64,000 nucleotides of DNA from Cupriavidus basilensis (GTDB taxonomy: Bacteria > Pseudomonadota > Gammaproteobacteria > Burkholderiales > Burkholderiaceae). This document shows positions 15,731 to 24,077 of this stretch, one piece after another (the stretch's first letter is position 1; each line of letters begins with the position of its first letter). The translations under genes and the position numbers were made by a program. Location of the stretch: NCBI RefSeq assembly GCF_000832305.1, contig NZ_CP010537.1:1-64000 (forward strand), read 5' to 3'. The notes under the pieces were generated by a model. The model was not told the origin of the DNA. It did no database searches and saw only the letters and a program-made list of their open reading frames with translations.

Positions 15731-18355
15731 ATGCATGCGCCGCTTGGCTTGACACCCGTCCCCGGGCGACCAGTGCACCGGCAACCGCTCGCCGGCGACT
15801 GGGCTTTGCTGGAGACGCCCGCTGGCGCCGTGGCATCGCCCGCGGCGCTGGCCGGGCGCGGCCCATGGATGGCGGCCCAGGTGCCGGGGACCGTGGCGCA
15901 GGCGCTCCAGGCGGCGGGGCAATGGCAGGCGGCGGCACCGCGGCCGCTGCACGATCACGACTACTGGTACCGCGTGACGGTGTCCGGCGCCGGCGCGTAC
16001 CGCCTGCGCTTGCACGGCCTGGCTACCGTGGCCGAGGTCTGGCTGGATGCGGTGCGCGTGCTCGATGCGCAGAACATGTTTACGGCGTTCGAGGCCGAGC
16101 TCCATCTCGATGGCGAGCATGTGCTCTGCCTGTGCTTTCGATCGCTGCACCGCTGGCTGCGCACGCAGCGCGGCCCGGTGCGCTGGAAGCCGCGCATGAT
16201 CACGCCGCCCACGTTGCGCCTGGTCCGCACCACGCTGCTTGGCCACATGCCCGGCTGGTGCCCGAGCGTGCACACGATCGGGCCCTGGCGCGGCATCGAC
16301 CTGCTGCCCCTTGCCACCGACGCGAGCCCGCTGATGACGGCGCGCCTGGACCTGCAGGCTAGCCTGGCCGCCGATGCGGCGCAGGGTGGCGTCATCCGGC
16401 TCCGCCTGCGTGACATGGCACTGCTGCCGCCAGCGATGACGATCATGCTGTGCGCCGATGGCCGCGAGGCACCCATGAAGGCAGTGGATGCTGGCACTGG
16501 CGGCATCGTCTACGAGGGCGAGCTGTCCGTGCCCGAGCCGCGCTTGTGGTGGCCGCACACGCATGGCGCGCCCGAGCGCTATGCGGTGCATCTGCGGCTG
16601 GGCGAAGAGCGCATCGTGTGCGGGCAGGTCGGCTTTCGCCGCATCGAGCTCGACCGAACCGTCCAGGGCGGCACCGACGGCGTGGCGGACCGCGAAGAGG
16701 ACGCCCAGGGGTTTGCGCTGCGCGTCAACGGCGAGCGTATCTTTTGCCGCGGGGCCTGCTGGACCAGCCACGACCTTGCCAGCCACGCCGATGCGCCCGA
16801 CGAAATACAGAAGTGGCTCGCGCTGGCGCACGGCGCGGGCATGAACATGGTGCGCGTGAGCGGCGTCACCTGCTACCAGGGGGAGGCCTTCTTCGACGCG
16901 TGCGATGCGCTCGGCCTGCTGGTCTGGCAGGATTTCATGTTTGCGAACTTCGATTATTCGGCCAGCGTCGAGGCCGCGCGCCCGCTGATGGCGCAGGCCA
17001 CGCGCGAGGTCAGCGAGTGGCTGGCGGCGCATCGCCACCATCCCAGCGTGGCGGTGCTGTGTGGCGGCAGCGAAGTCGAGCAGCAGGCCGCAATGATGGG
17101 CACGCCCGCGGCCACCTGGCGCCAGCCTTTGTTCGACGAGATCATTCCGGCGTGTATTGCGGCCTGGCATCCCGACGCGGTGTATGTGCGCAACTCGCCG
17201 TGCGGCGGTGCGTGGCCCTTCCAGGCCGACAGCGGCGTGACGCACTACTACGGCGTGGGCGCCTACCAGCGCTCGCTTGGCGACGCACGCCGCGCCAATG
17301 TGCGGTTTACCTCGGAGTGCCTGGCGTTTTCCAACGTGCCATGCGCACGTACCATGGCGGACGCGCTTGCGGTGCCGCCCGTGCATGATCCGCGCTGGAA
17401 GGCCCGAGTGCCGCGAGATGCCGGCAGCGGCTGGGACTTCGAAGACGTGCGCGACTTCTATTTGCGTGAATTGTTCAAGGTGGACCCGCCGCGCCTGCGC
17501 TACGAGGACACGGCACGCTACCTGGCGTTGTCCCGCGCCGTGGTGGCGGAGCTGATGACCGACGTTTTCAGCGAATGGCGGCGAGCGGGCTCGACCTGCT
17601 CGGGCGCCCTGGTGTGGCAGTTGCAGGACCTGTTGCCCGGCGCGGGCTGGGGCATCGTCGATGCGCTGGCCCGGCCCAAGTCGGCCTGGCATGCCTTGCG
17701 CCAGGTGTGGCAGCCGCTGCAGGTGCTGATCACTGACGAAGGCCTCAATGGCATTCACCTGCATCTGATCAATGAGCGCGCCACGCCGCGCAATGTGCGC
17801 CTGCAGCTGCAATGCTGGCGCGACGGCGAGACCCCGGTGCTCGATGTCGCGCGCGATGTGTGCCTGGCTCCGCGCTCCACGCGGCGCATCAGCGGCGCTG
17901 CGCTGGCGGGGGCCTTTTTCGATTTCACATACGCCTATCGCTTCGGGCCGCGCCTGCATGACGTGGTGCGCGCCGCGCTGGTCGATCCTTGCGACGGCGC
18001 GCTGCTGAGCCAGGCCTGCTACCTGCCCGAGCGCAGCGCGGCCGCGCTCGAGCCGCCGGAGCTGACGGCCGGCGTGGCGCGCGAGGACGGCGATTGGTGG
18101 CTCACAGTGTCCACCCGGCGCTTTGCGCGGTGGGTGCACATCGACGATATCGCCTTTCGCGCGGAACACGACTGGTTCCATCTCGCGCCCGGCAGCCAGC
18201 GGCGCGTGAAACTCTTACCCGACAACGGCCCGAAAGTTGGAGGCCGCGAAGGCGCGCAGGGTGTAGGCCTTGCGCAGGCAGATCCCATCCCGATGGGGGA
18301 GGTCCATGCCCTCAACGCGCGCCGCGCCATTGCCTACAGCGCGCCAGGCGCCTGA
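15731..18355 (+). CDS. Glycoside hydrolase family 2-like protein (beta-mannosidase-like)
   Basis: An 874-residue protein with the layout of beta-mannosidases: N-terminal jelly-roll (to about 175), immunoglobulin-like domain (about 190-300) and TIM barrel. Both catalytic glutamates appear present: acid/base Glu448 in VLCGGSEVEQQ (the family usually has GNNE) and nucleophile Glu529 in VRFTSECLAF. No signal peptide, so it is cytoplasmic. As the last gene of the aminoacyl-carrier operon it may trim or transfer a mannosyl-type sugar; the island also makes GDP-mannose. Retained catalysis is likely but not certain because the acid/base loop is altered. Confidence 0.8.
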   Translation: MHAPLGLTPVPGRPVHRQPLAGDWALLETPAGAVASPAALAGRGPWMAAQVPGTVAQALQAAGQWQAAAPRPLHDHDYWYRVTVSGAGAYRLRLHGLATVAEVWLDAVRVLDAQNMFTAFEAELHLDGEHVLCLCFRSLHRWLRTQRGPVRWKPRMITPPTLRLVRTTLLGHMPGWCPSVHTIGPWRGIDLLPLATDASPLMTARLDLQASLAADAAQGGVIRLRLRDMALLPPAMTIMLCADGREAPMKAVDAGTGGIVYEGELSVPEPRLWWPHTHGAPERYAVHLRLGEERIVCGQVGFRRIELDRTVQGGTDGVADREEDAQGFALRVNGERIFCRGACWTSHDLASHADAPDEIQKWLALAHGAGMNMVRVSGVTCYQGEAFFDACDALGLLVWQDFMFANFDYSASVEAARPLMAQATREVSEWLAAHRHHPSVAVLCGGSEVEQQAAMMGTPAATWRQPLFDEIIPACIAAWHPDAVYVRNSPCGGAWPFQADSGVTHYYGVGAYQRSLGDARRANVRFTSECLAFSNVPCARTMADALAVPPVHDPRWKARVPRDAGSGWDFEDVRDFYLRELFKVDPPRLRYEDTARYLALSRAVVAELMTDVFSEWRRAGSTCSGALVWQLQDLLPGAGWGIVDALARPKSAWHALRQVWQPLQVLITDEGLNGIHLHLINERATPRNVRLQLQCWRDGETPVLDVARDVCLAPRSTRRISGAALAGAFFDFTYAYRFGPRLHDVVRAALVDPCDGALLSQACYLPERSAAALEPPELTAGVAREDGDWWLTVSTRRFARWVHIDDIAFRAEHDWFHLAPGSQRRVKLLPDNGPKVGGREGAQGVGLAQADPIPMGEVHALNARRAIAYSAPGA

Positions 18356-18633
18356 AGAGGCGGAATGACGCCAGGCAATGGCGGTGCGAAGCGCCGCCCG
18401 GCCGTCATTGCCGCGCACCGGCCAAGCGGCCCGGCGGCGCTCTCACACCTACCGAAGGATGATCAGGTTTCAGCCGTGCGGCTACTGTTGGCAGGGCCAC
18501 ATATGGCCCTTAATACAAGCACAAATGCCGTGCGAACCAGTGACAAAGAAAAGGTGGTCGGCGCAGGTCCTCCGGATCACGGTGGGCCGGCTTCGGTCAA
18601 GGTGTTCGTACGGCTGGTCACGGGGAGAGAGAA
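18356..18633. other. Intergenic region before the Crp/Fnr-type gene
   Basis: Holds an inverted repeat GGGCCA-CATA-TGGCCC at 18494-18509, about 125 bp before the regulator start, that could be an operator. No gene supported. Confidence 0.35.
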
Positions 18634-19356
18634 ATGATCAGTCAGCGTTCGGACCTGCACGTCAACCATGTGCTTGGCGCCTTGCCGCGCAAGGATTGGG
18701 ACTCACTGTCGTCGCACCTTGAGCTGGTACGCATGCGCGCCGGGCAGTTGCTCACCGATTCAGGCCAACGCATCCATCATGTTTATTTTCCCACGACGGC
18801 CATCGTCTCGATGCTGTCGCTGCTGGAGGACGGCGCCACGGTCGAGATCGCTGCCATCGGCAATGAAGGCCTCGTCGGCATCCCGGTGCTGACCGGTGGC
18901 GACACCATGCCCTGCCGCGTCGAGGTACGCACGCCGGGCTTTGCCTACCGCCTCGCGGCCGCCACGCTCAAGCAGGAATTCACGCACTCCCCGGCCATCC
19001 AGCGCGTCACCTTGCTCTACGTGCAGGCCGTGCTCACCCAGATCGCGCAGACCGCCGTGTGCAATCGTCACCATTCGCTCAACAAGCAGCTTTGCCGCTG
19101 GCTGCTGCTGGCCCTCGATCGCATGGCGTCCAACGAGTTGGTGATCACCCAGCAGGTTATCGCCAACATGTTGGGGGTGCGCCGCGAAGGGGTGACGGAA
19201 GCCGCCGGCAAGCTGGAGGACCTGGGCCTGATCCAGCATAGCCGCGGGCACATCACGGTGCTCGACCGGCATGGGCTGGAGGCGCACTCCTGTGAATGCT
19301 ACAAGCTCGTCAAGCGCGAGTTCGATCGTTTGCTGCCGGCGCTTGCCAGTGCTTGA
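18634..19356 (+). CDS. Crp/Fnr-family transcription regulator
   Basis: A 240-residue regulator: N-terminal cyclic-nucleotide-binding-type beta barrel (about 20-130, with VYFPTTAIVSMLSLLEDGATVEIAAIGNEGLVGI) and a C-terminal winged helix (about 165-215, ITQQVIANMLGVRREGVTEAAGKLEDLGLI). The ligand is unknown; Cys residues are few and not in an Fnr pattern, so it is not an iron-sulfur Fnr. GGGGAGAGAG ribosome-binding site before ATG 18634. It sits 32 bp before the tyrosine-kinase gene and probably regulates the polysaccharide genes. Confidence 0.88.
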   Translation: MISQRSDLHVNHVLGALPRKDWDSLSSHLELVRMRAGQLLTDSGQRIHHVYFPTTAIVSMLSLLEDGATVEIAAIGNEGLVGIPVLTGGDTMPCRVEVRTPGFAYRLAAATLKQEFTHSPAIQRVTLLYVQAVLTQIAQTAVCNRHHSLNKQLCRWLLLALDRMASNELVITQQVIANMLGVRREGVTEAAGKLEDLGLIQHSRGHITVLDRHGLEAHSCECYKLVKREFDRLLPALASA

Positions 19357-19388
19357 GGCGGGAGCGGGGTTGGGTCAGGGAGATTGCC

Positions 19389-21806
19389 GTGAACAGGTTG
19401 TCCTTCGCCGGTGCGTCGCCGGCTGCAAATGAGCCGGAGCAGCCGCGCGCGCGCGGCTCGCGCGCACTTGTCGATCACCTTGGCTGGATCGTTGCGCTGA
19501 CGCTCGCTGGCGGCGCCATCGGTGCGCTGGTCGCGTTGTCCATGCCGCAGCACTATCGCGTCGAGGCGCTGGTGCAGGTGGAGCCACGCGACGCAGGCCA
19601 GAATGCCGGTGCGCGCGGTGGGGCGCAGGGCGGCCCCGCTGCCCCGTTCGACGCTGGCATGCTGACCAGCCGCGCGGTGGTCGGGCCCGTGGTGGAGCGG
19701 CTGCGCCTGGACGTCTCGGCGGCGCCGTTGCGCGCGCCGCTGGTGGGTGCGCTGGTGGCGCGCTTTGCCGAGCCCGGGCAAGCCATGGCGGCTTGGCCGG
19801 AAAGCCTGGGCTATGCCTGGGGCGGCGAGCGCATCCAGATCGACAGCCTGGCGGTGCCCGAGCGCCTGCTTAACGTGCCGCTGATGCTGGAGGTCCAGCC
19901 GCAGGGCCACTATCGCCTGTATGCCGGCAATGCGCTGCTGTTCGAGGGCGTGGCGGGCGAGCCGGCCGCGGGCAACGAGGTGGAGCTGCAGGTGGCCAAG
20001 CTCGATGCCCTGCCGGGCACGCGCTTCGCACTGGTGCGCCATGATCCGCTTTCCACCATGGATGCCATCTCGCGCGAACTGGTGGTGGACGAACACACGC
20101 GCGACGCCGGCACGGTGCGCATTTCCTGGCGCTATCCCGACCGCAAGCTGGCCGCCGCGCTGGTCAATGGCGTGGCGCAAGCGTATATCGACAGCCAGAC
20201 CACCCAGCGCCGCGACGATGCGGCCGGCAGCCTTGCCTTTGTCACTGGCGAGCTGCCGCGCGTGCAGGGCGAGCTCGAGCGCGCCGAGGCCGCGCTCACG
20301 CGCTACCGCACCCGTAGCGGCACCATGGCGCCGACCCAGGACGCACAGTCATACCTGAACGGCAGCATGGACTACCAGCGCCAGATCGCCGCGCTGCGGC
20401 TGGAGCGTACCCGCCTGCTGCAACGCTTTACCACCGACAGCAATGAAGTGCGCACGGTGGACACCCAGATCCAGGAGCTCAGCAAGGTGCGCCGCGACAT
20501 GGATTCGCGCATGCAGAACCTGTCGGAGACGGAGCGCGAGTCTGTGGCGCTCACGCGCGACGTGAAGGTGGCCGAGGACATGTACATGACGTTGCGCAAC
20601 CGGGTGCAGCAGCTCTCGCTGGTGCGGTCGGATCGCTCCAACAACATGCGCATCGTCGATGCGGCGCTTGCGCCCGCCCGGCCCGACGGAGTTGGCCCGT
20701 GGCCGCTCACCGGCGGCGGCGCGCTGCTCGGTCTGTGCCTCGGGCTGGCCGGCGTGGCCGCGCGGCAGCGCTACAGGCCCTCGGTGGGGGATGCCGCCGA
20801 TGCCGAGGCGCGGCTGGGCATGCCCATGCTCGGCGAGATCGCGTTCAGCAGCGAGCAGACCGAGCTTGAGCACCAGTCCGAGGTGCATCGCCGCCTGGGC
20901 ATGATGATGGGCTTCGCCGCCCAGCCCAGCCCGCGCCTGTACGCGCCTGCTCCTGGCAGCGCCCTGGCCGAACCCGGCGGGTTCTCCACCGGCGAGGCCG
21001 AGCGGCTGCTGCGGTGCGGGCTGCATGACCGCTTCCTGCTGGCGCGGCGCTCGCCGCACGCGCTCGCGGTGGAGGGCCTGCGCAGCGTGCGCGCGGCCCT
21101 GCATTTCGCCGTGCGCAATGCGCCCGACGCGGTGCTGGCCGTGACCAGCCCGGCGCCCGGCACCGGCAAGACCTTTGCCTGCGTCAACCTGGCCGTGCTG
21201 TTCGCCGAGGCTGGCCAGCGCGTGCTGCTGATCGACGCCGACCTGCGCCGTGGCAAGGTCGCCAACTGGTTCGACCAGGCCGCCGAGCCGGGGCTGGCCG
21301 AACTGCTCGCGGGCCAGGCAGAACTCGCGGCCGTGGTGCGGCCCACCGTGGTGTCGGGGCTCTCGGTGATCACCGCCGGATCCATGCCGCCCAATCCCTC
21401 CGAGCTGCTGATGATGCCGGCGCTGGCCGAGACGCTGCAAGCCTGCAAGGCCCGCTTCGACCTGATCATCATCGACACGCCGCCGGTGCTGGCCGTGGCC
21501 GATGCCACCCTGGTCGCCAACCTGGCCGGCTCGACGTTGCTGGTGGTGCGCGCCGATGTCACGCCCGCCGCGCAAGTGGACGAGACGCTAAAGCGCCTGG
21601 CGCGTGCCAGTGCGCGGCTTGCCGGCGGCATGCTCAATGGCGTCACGCGCCGGCGCAGCAACCGCGCGGACTTCGCCGCGATGAGCCCGTACCTGGGGCT
21701 GCCGCTGCCGGCCGCGCGTCCCGAAGCGCTGGCGCTGGAGTCGCGCCCGGCCCGGCACGGCACGGCAGAGCAGCAGGCGGGCCAGGGCTCCATGCCAGCC
21801 TCCTGA
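19389..21806 (+). CDS. Wzc-type chain-length/BY-kinase protein lacking the C-terminal tyrosine cluster
   Basis: An 805-residue inner-membrane protein. A Wzz domain lies between two membrane helices (about 35-55 and 445-460), with a coiled-coil-rich periplasmic part. The cytoplasmic P-loop kinase domain has Walker A SPAPGTGKT, Walker A' VLLIDADLRRG and Walker B LIIIDTPPV. The C-terminal tail has almost no tyrosines (SPYLGLPLPAARPEALALES), unlike most BY-kinases. GTG 19389 is chosen because it has a GGGAG ribosome-binding site and begins just before the first helix. It probably controls chain length; phosphorylation control may differ from that of the second copy at 24078. Confidence 0.87.
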   Translation: MNRLSFAGASPAANEPEQPRARGSRALVDHLGWIVALTLAGGAIGALVALSMPQHYRVEALVQVEPRDAGQNAGARGGAQGGPAAPFDAGMLTSRAVVGPVVERLRLDVSAAPLRAPLVGALVARFAEPGQAMAAWPESLGYAWGGERIQIDSLAVPERLLNVPLMLEVQPQGHYRLYAGNALLFEGVAGEPAAGNEVELQVAKLDALPGTRFALVRHDPLSTMDAISRELVVDEHTRDAGTVRISWRYPDRKLAAALVNGVAQAYIDSQTTQRRDDAAGSLAFVTGELPRVQGELERAEAALTRYRTRSGTMAPTQDAQSYLNGSMDYQRQIAALRLERTRLLQRFTTDSNEVRTVDTQIQELSKVRRDMDSRMQNLSETERESVALTRDVKVAEDMYMTLRNRVQQLSLVRSDRSNNMRIVDAALAPARPDGVGPWPLTGGGALLGLCLGLAGVAARQRYRPSVGDAADAEARLGMPMLGEIAFSSEQTELEHQSEVHRRLGMMMGFAAQPSPRLYAPAPGSALAEPGGFSTGEAERLLRCGLHDRFLLARRSPHALAVEGLRSVRAALHFAVRNAPDAVLAVTSPAPGTGKTFACVNLAVLFAEAGQRVLLIDADLRRGKVANWFDQAAEPGLAELLAGQAELAAVVRPTVVSGLSVITAGSMPPNPSELLMMPALAETLQACKARFDLIIIDTPPVLAVADATLVANLAGSTLLVVRADVTPAAQVDETLKRLARASARLAGGMLNGVTRRRSNRADFAAMSPYLGLPLPAARPEALALESRPARHGTAEQQAGQGSMPAS

Positions 21807-22121
21807 TGTCCGGGGACGCCAGGGAAATCTCCATGAGCGTACCCATTTCTGCGTGCGGCAGGACCTTGTGAAACGCCGCCTCGCAACCAGCGCGCAACGT
21901 GCCCCGCACGTTGCGCGTTGTCGCGAAAACCGCAGACTGTCGTGGCCAATTGGGGCCGTTGGGCGGGCCGCGACACGGCATTTTTTGGGTTGTGCCAGGC
22001 CGGGAGCCGCCGGCGGGCATGGCGCAAGGGCACATACAAGCAACAACAGAAGACAAAGCGTACCCGTTTCTGCGTGCGCCAATGCCTGGGGCCAACGCCT
22101 CGTTTTTCCTTGGGAGAGCGC
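21807..22121. other. Intergenic region with two iteron copies
   Basis: Holds two minus-oriented copies of the replication iteron, at 21837-21853 (GCGTACCCATTTCTGCG) and 22058-22074 (GCGTACCCGTTTCTGCG). Otherwise no feature is seen. Both match origin iterons exactly, 20 kb away from the array. Confidence 0.75.
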
Positions 22122-22773
22122 ATGAAACCGGTCTTGTTCGAGGGCTGTGCCGGCTGGCTGCACGAGGCTGCAGGCACCACGGGTGTGGTGCTGTGCAACC
22201 CCCACGGCCACGAGGCGATGTGGTCGCATCGTGCGTTTCGCCACCTGGCGGCAGACCTCGCCGCCGGGGGCTTGCCGGTGCTGCGCTTCGACTATCCCGG
22301 CACCGGGGACTCCGCCGGCTCCGACGCCGATGGCGAGCATATTGCCTGGTGCGTGCACGGCATCCTGGGCGCGGTAGCCGTGCTGCGCGAGCAGGCCGGA
22401 GTGAGCCGGGTCGTGCTGTGCGGCCTGCGCCTGGGGGCCACGTTGGCCGTGCTCGCCGCCGAGGCACTGGCCGCGCGAGAGCCCGATGTCGTGGCCGGCC
22501 TGGTGCTGCTGGCGCCGGTGGTGAGCGGGCGCGCCTATCTGCGCGAGCTGCGTGCGTTGCACACCAGTTGGGTCAACAACGTCATCCCCGACATCGAGCT
22601 CACGCCGCCCACCGACGGATCGCTCGAAGTGCTCGCCTACCGCTTTCAGCCCGACACCGTGACAACGCTCGAAGGCCTGCGTCTGACCCGCCGCAGGGGC
22701 TGCCCCGCGCCGCGCGTGCTGCTGCTTGACGCCTGGCCGGGGGCCGCTTCCCCCGTCGCAGAAATGGGTACGC
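21837..22773. repeat. Satellite group of three origin iterons
   Basis: Copies at 21837-21853 (minus), 22058-22074 (minus) and 22757-22773 (plus, CGCAGAAATGGGTACGC). The third is inside the alpha/beta-hydrolase gene and is translated as VAEMGTL. All three keep the full 17 bp of variants found in the origin array. Probable RepA binding sites; function unknown. Confidence 0.8.
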
Positions 22774-23990
22774 TTTATCGCGGATCGGGGGCCGAGGTCA
22801 CCCTGGGCACCTTTGGCGAGTATCCCGGCATGATGCAAGCCGCCGAGTACGCGCAGGTGCCTGAGAGCGCCTGGCAAGCGGTGCTGGCCTGGGTGCGCCC
22901 GGCCGTTGCCGCCGGGCGCCGCGGCGCCGCACCCGGCCTGCCTGCGCCAGGCAACGAGAGCCCCGCGCTGGAATGCGAGGTGGACGGCGTGCGCGAGCAA
23001 CGGGTATGGCTGGACCGCGGCCGCCAGTTCGGCATCCTTTGCCATCCCGCGCGGCGTGGCGCGAGCGATGTCGCGGTGCTCTTTCCCAATACCGGCGGCA
23101 ACCACCATGTGGGCGACGGGCGGGTCTTTGTGAGCTTGTCGCGCGAATTGGCCCGGCACGGCGTGACCGCATTGCGCCTCGACCTCTCCACGCTGGGCGA
23201 TAGCCCGGCCCCGGCACGCCAGATGAGCATTCCGGCGGTCTACGCGCAGAGCGCATGCGACGATGCCAGTGCCGCCGTCGACTGGCTGCGCGCGCAGGGG
23301 TACAAGCGCATCGTCATGTCCGGGGTCTGCTCGGGCGCGTTCATCAGCCTGCACGTGGCGTTGCGCAATCCGGGGGTCAATGGCCTGGTCCTGGCCAACC
23401 TGGCGAAATTCCGCTGGGACGATGCCGACACCGCCGCCGTGAACGAACGGGTGCAGTCCATGCGGGGCTACGTCGCTGCCGTGCGCCGCGTGCAGAACTG
23501 GCAGCGGCTGTGGCGCGGCCAGGTCAAGGTCTGGCCGATCCTGTCCGGCTTCGCACGCCGATGCACGCGGCGCGTGGCGCAACGCTGCGCCGCCGCCGTG
23601 GTGCGCTGGCGCGGCGGCGACGACACCACCACCGTGACCGGTTTCGCGCGGGCCGCCATGCGGGAGCTCGACCGGCGCGGCGTGCAGACGGACTTCCTCT
23701 ACGGCATGAGCGATATCGGGCTGGAAGAAGCCAAGGACCGCTTCGGCAGCAACCTTGAAGCGCTGCAGGGCCTGGGCAACATCCGCGTGCGCACCCTGCC
23801 CACGTTCGATCATTCGCTGTTTCTTGCTGACAGCCGCGCCGCGCTGGGGGCGCATCTGGTGCGCTACATCGAGGTGCAGCTGGCGCGCGGCGAGCCGGTC
23901 GAGCCCGTCGAGGTGAGCGAGGTGAGCGAGGTGAGCGAGGGCAGCGCCGGCGCGTTGGCGGATGCGGTATCAGGCACGGCGAGCGCCTGA
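22122..23990 (+). CDS. Tandem alpha/beta-hydrolase protein with altered nucleophile elbows
   Basis: A 622-residue cytoplasmic protein with two alpha/beta-hydrolase domains in tandem. Domain 1 (about 1-265) has the elbow GLRLG at 101-105, with Arg where the nucleophile should be. Domain 2 (about 285-600) has GVCSG at 401-405, with Cys403 as possible nucleophile, and a DHSLF histidine near 567. The linker is alanine/glycine-rich and the C-terminus carries an exact 9-bp repeat giving VSEVSEVSE. The family resembles exosortase- and polysaccharide-associated hydrolases. It may be an acyltransferase or esterase acting on the polysaccharide precursor. GGGAGA ribosome-binding site before ATG 22122. 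Confidence 0.8.
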   Translation: MKPVLFEGCAGWLHEAAGTTGVVLCNPHGHEAMWSHRAFRHLAADLAAGGLPVLRFDYPGTGDSAGSDADGEHIAWCVHGILGAVAVLREQAGVSRVVLCGLRLGATLAVLAAEALAAREPDVVAGLVLLAPVVSGRAYLRELRALHTSWVNNVIPDIELTPPTDGSLEVLAYRFQPDTVTTLEGLRLTRRRGCPAPRVLLLDAWPGAASPVAEMGTLYRGSGAEVTLGTFGEYPGMMQAAEYAQVPESAWQAVLAWVRPAVAAGRRGAAPGLPAPGNESPALECEVDGVREQRVWLDRGRQFGILCHPARRGASDVAVLFPNTGGNHHVGDGRVFVSLSRELARHGVTALRLDLSTLGDSPAPARQMSIPAVYAQSACDDASAAVDWLRAQGYKRIVMSGVCSGAFISLHVALRNPGVNGLVLANLAKFRWDDADTAAVNERVQSMRGYVAAVRRVQNWQRLWRGQVKVWPILSGFARRCTRRVAQRCAAAVVRWRGGDDTTTVTGFARAAMRELDRRGVQTDFLYGMSDIGLEEAKDRFGSNLEALQGLGNIRVRTLPTFDHSLFLADSRAALGAHLVRYIEVQLARGEPVEPVEVSEVSEVSEGSAGALADAVSGTASA

Positions 23991-24014
23991 GCGCGGCCGG
24001 CTTGCCGGCCGCGC
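23991..24014 (+). terminator. GC-rich hairpin after the hydrolase gene
   Basis: A perfect 11-bp inverted repeat, GCGCGGCCGGC-TT-GCCGGCCGCGC, begins right after the stop codon. No T-tract follows on the plus strand, so termination efficiency is uncertain. Confidence 0.5.
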
Positions 24015-24018
24015 ACCA

Positions 24019-24050
24019 AGAAAAAAAGGAGGCGCCGGAATCCCGGCGCC
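24019..24050 (-). terminator. Rho-independent terminator of the minus-strand wza-wzb-wzc operon
   Basis: Read on the minus strand, GGCGCCGGGATTCCGGCGCC is followed by CCTTTTTTT. It lies 28 bp after the stop codon of the kinase gene at 24078. Confidence 0.85.
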
Positions 24051-24077
24051 TTCCATTGCGCGCTGCGCGGGGCAGCC

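Noticed and set aside
15083..18181. 1032-codon open frame on the minus strand opposite the DUF1839 and GH2-like genes
   Set aside because: It is a shadow of high-GC coding DNA; its translation is His/Arg/Gln-rich with no domain, whereas the plus-strand genes show family motifs and coupled starts.
21588..23855. 755-codon minus-strand frame opposite the hydrolase gene
   Set aside because: Composition is typical of an antisense shadow, and the plus-strand tandem hydrolase is well supported.
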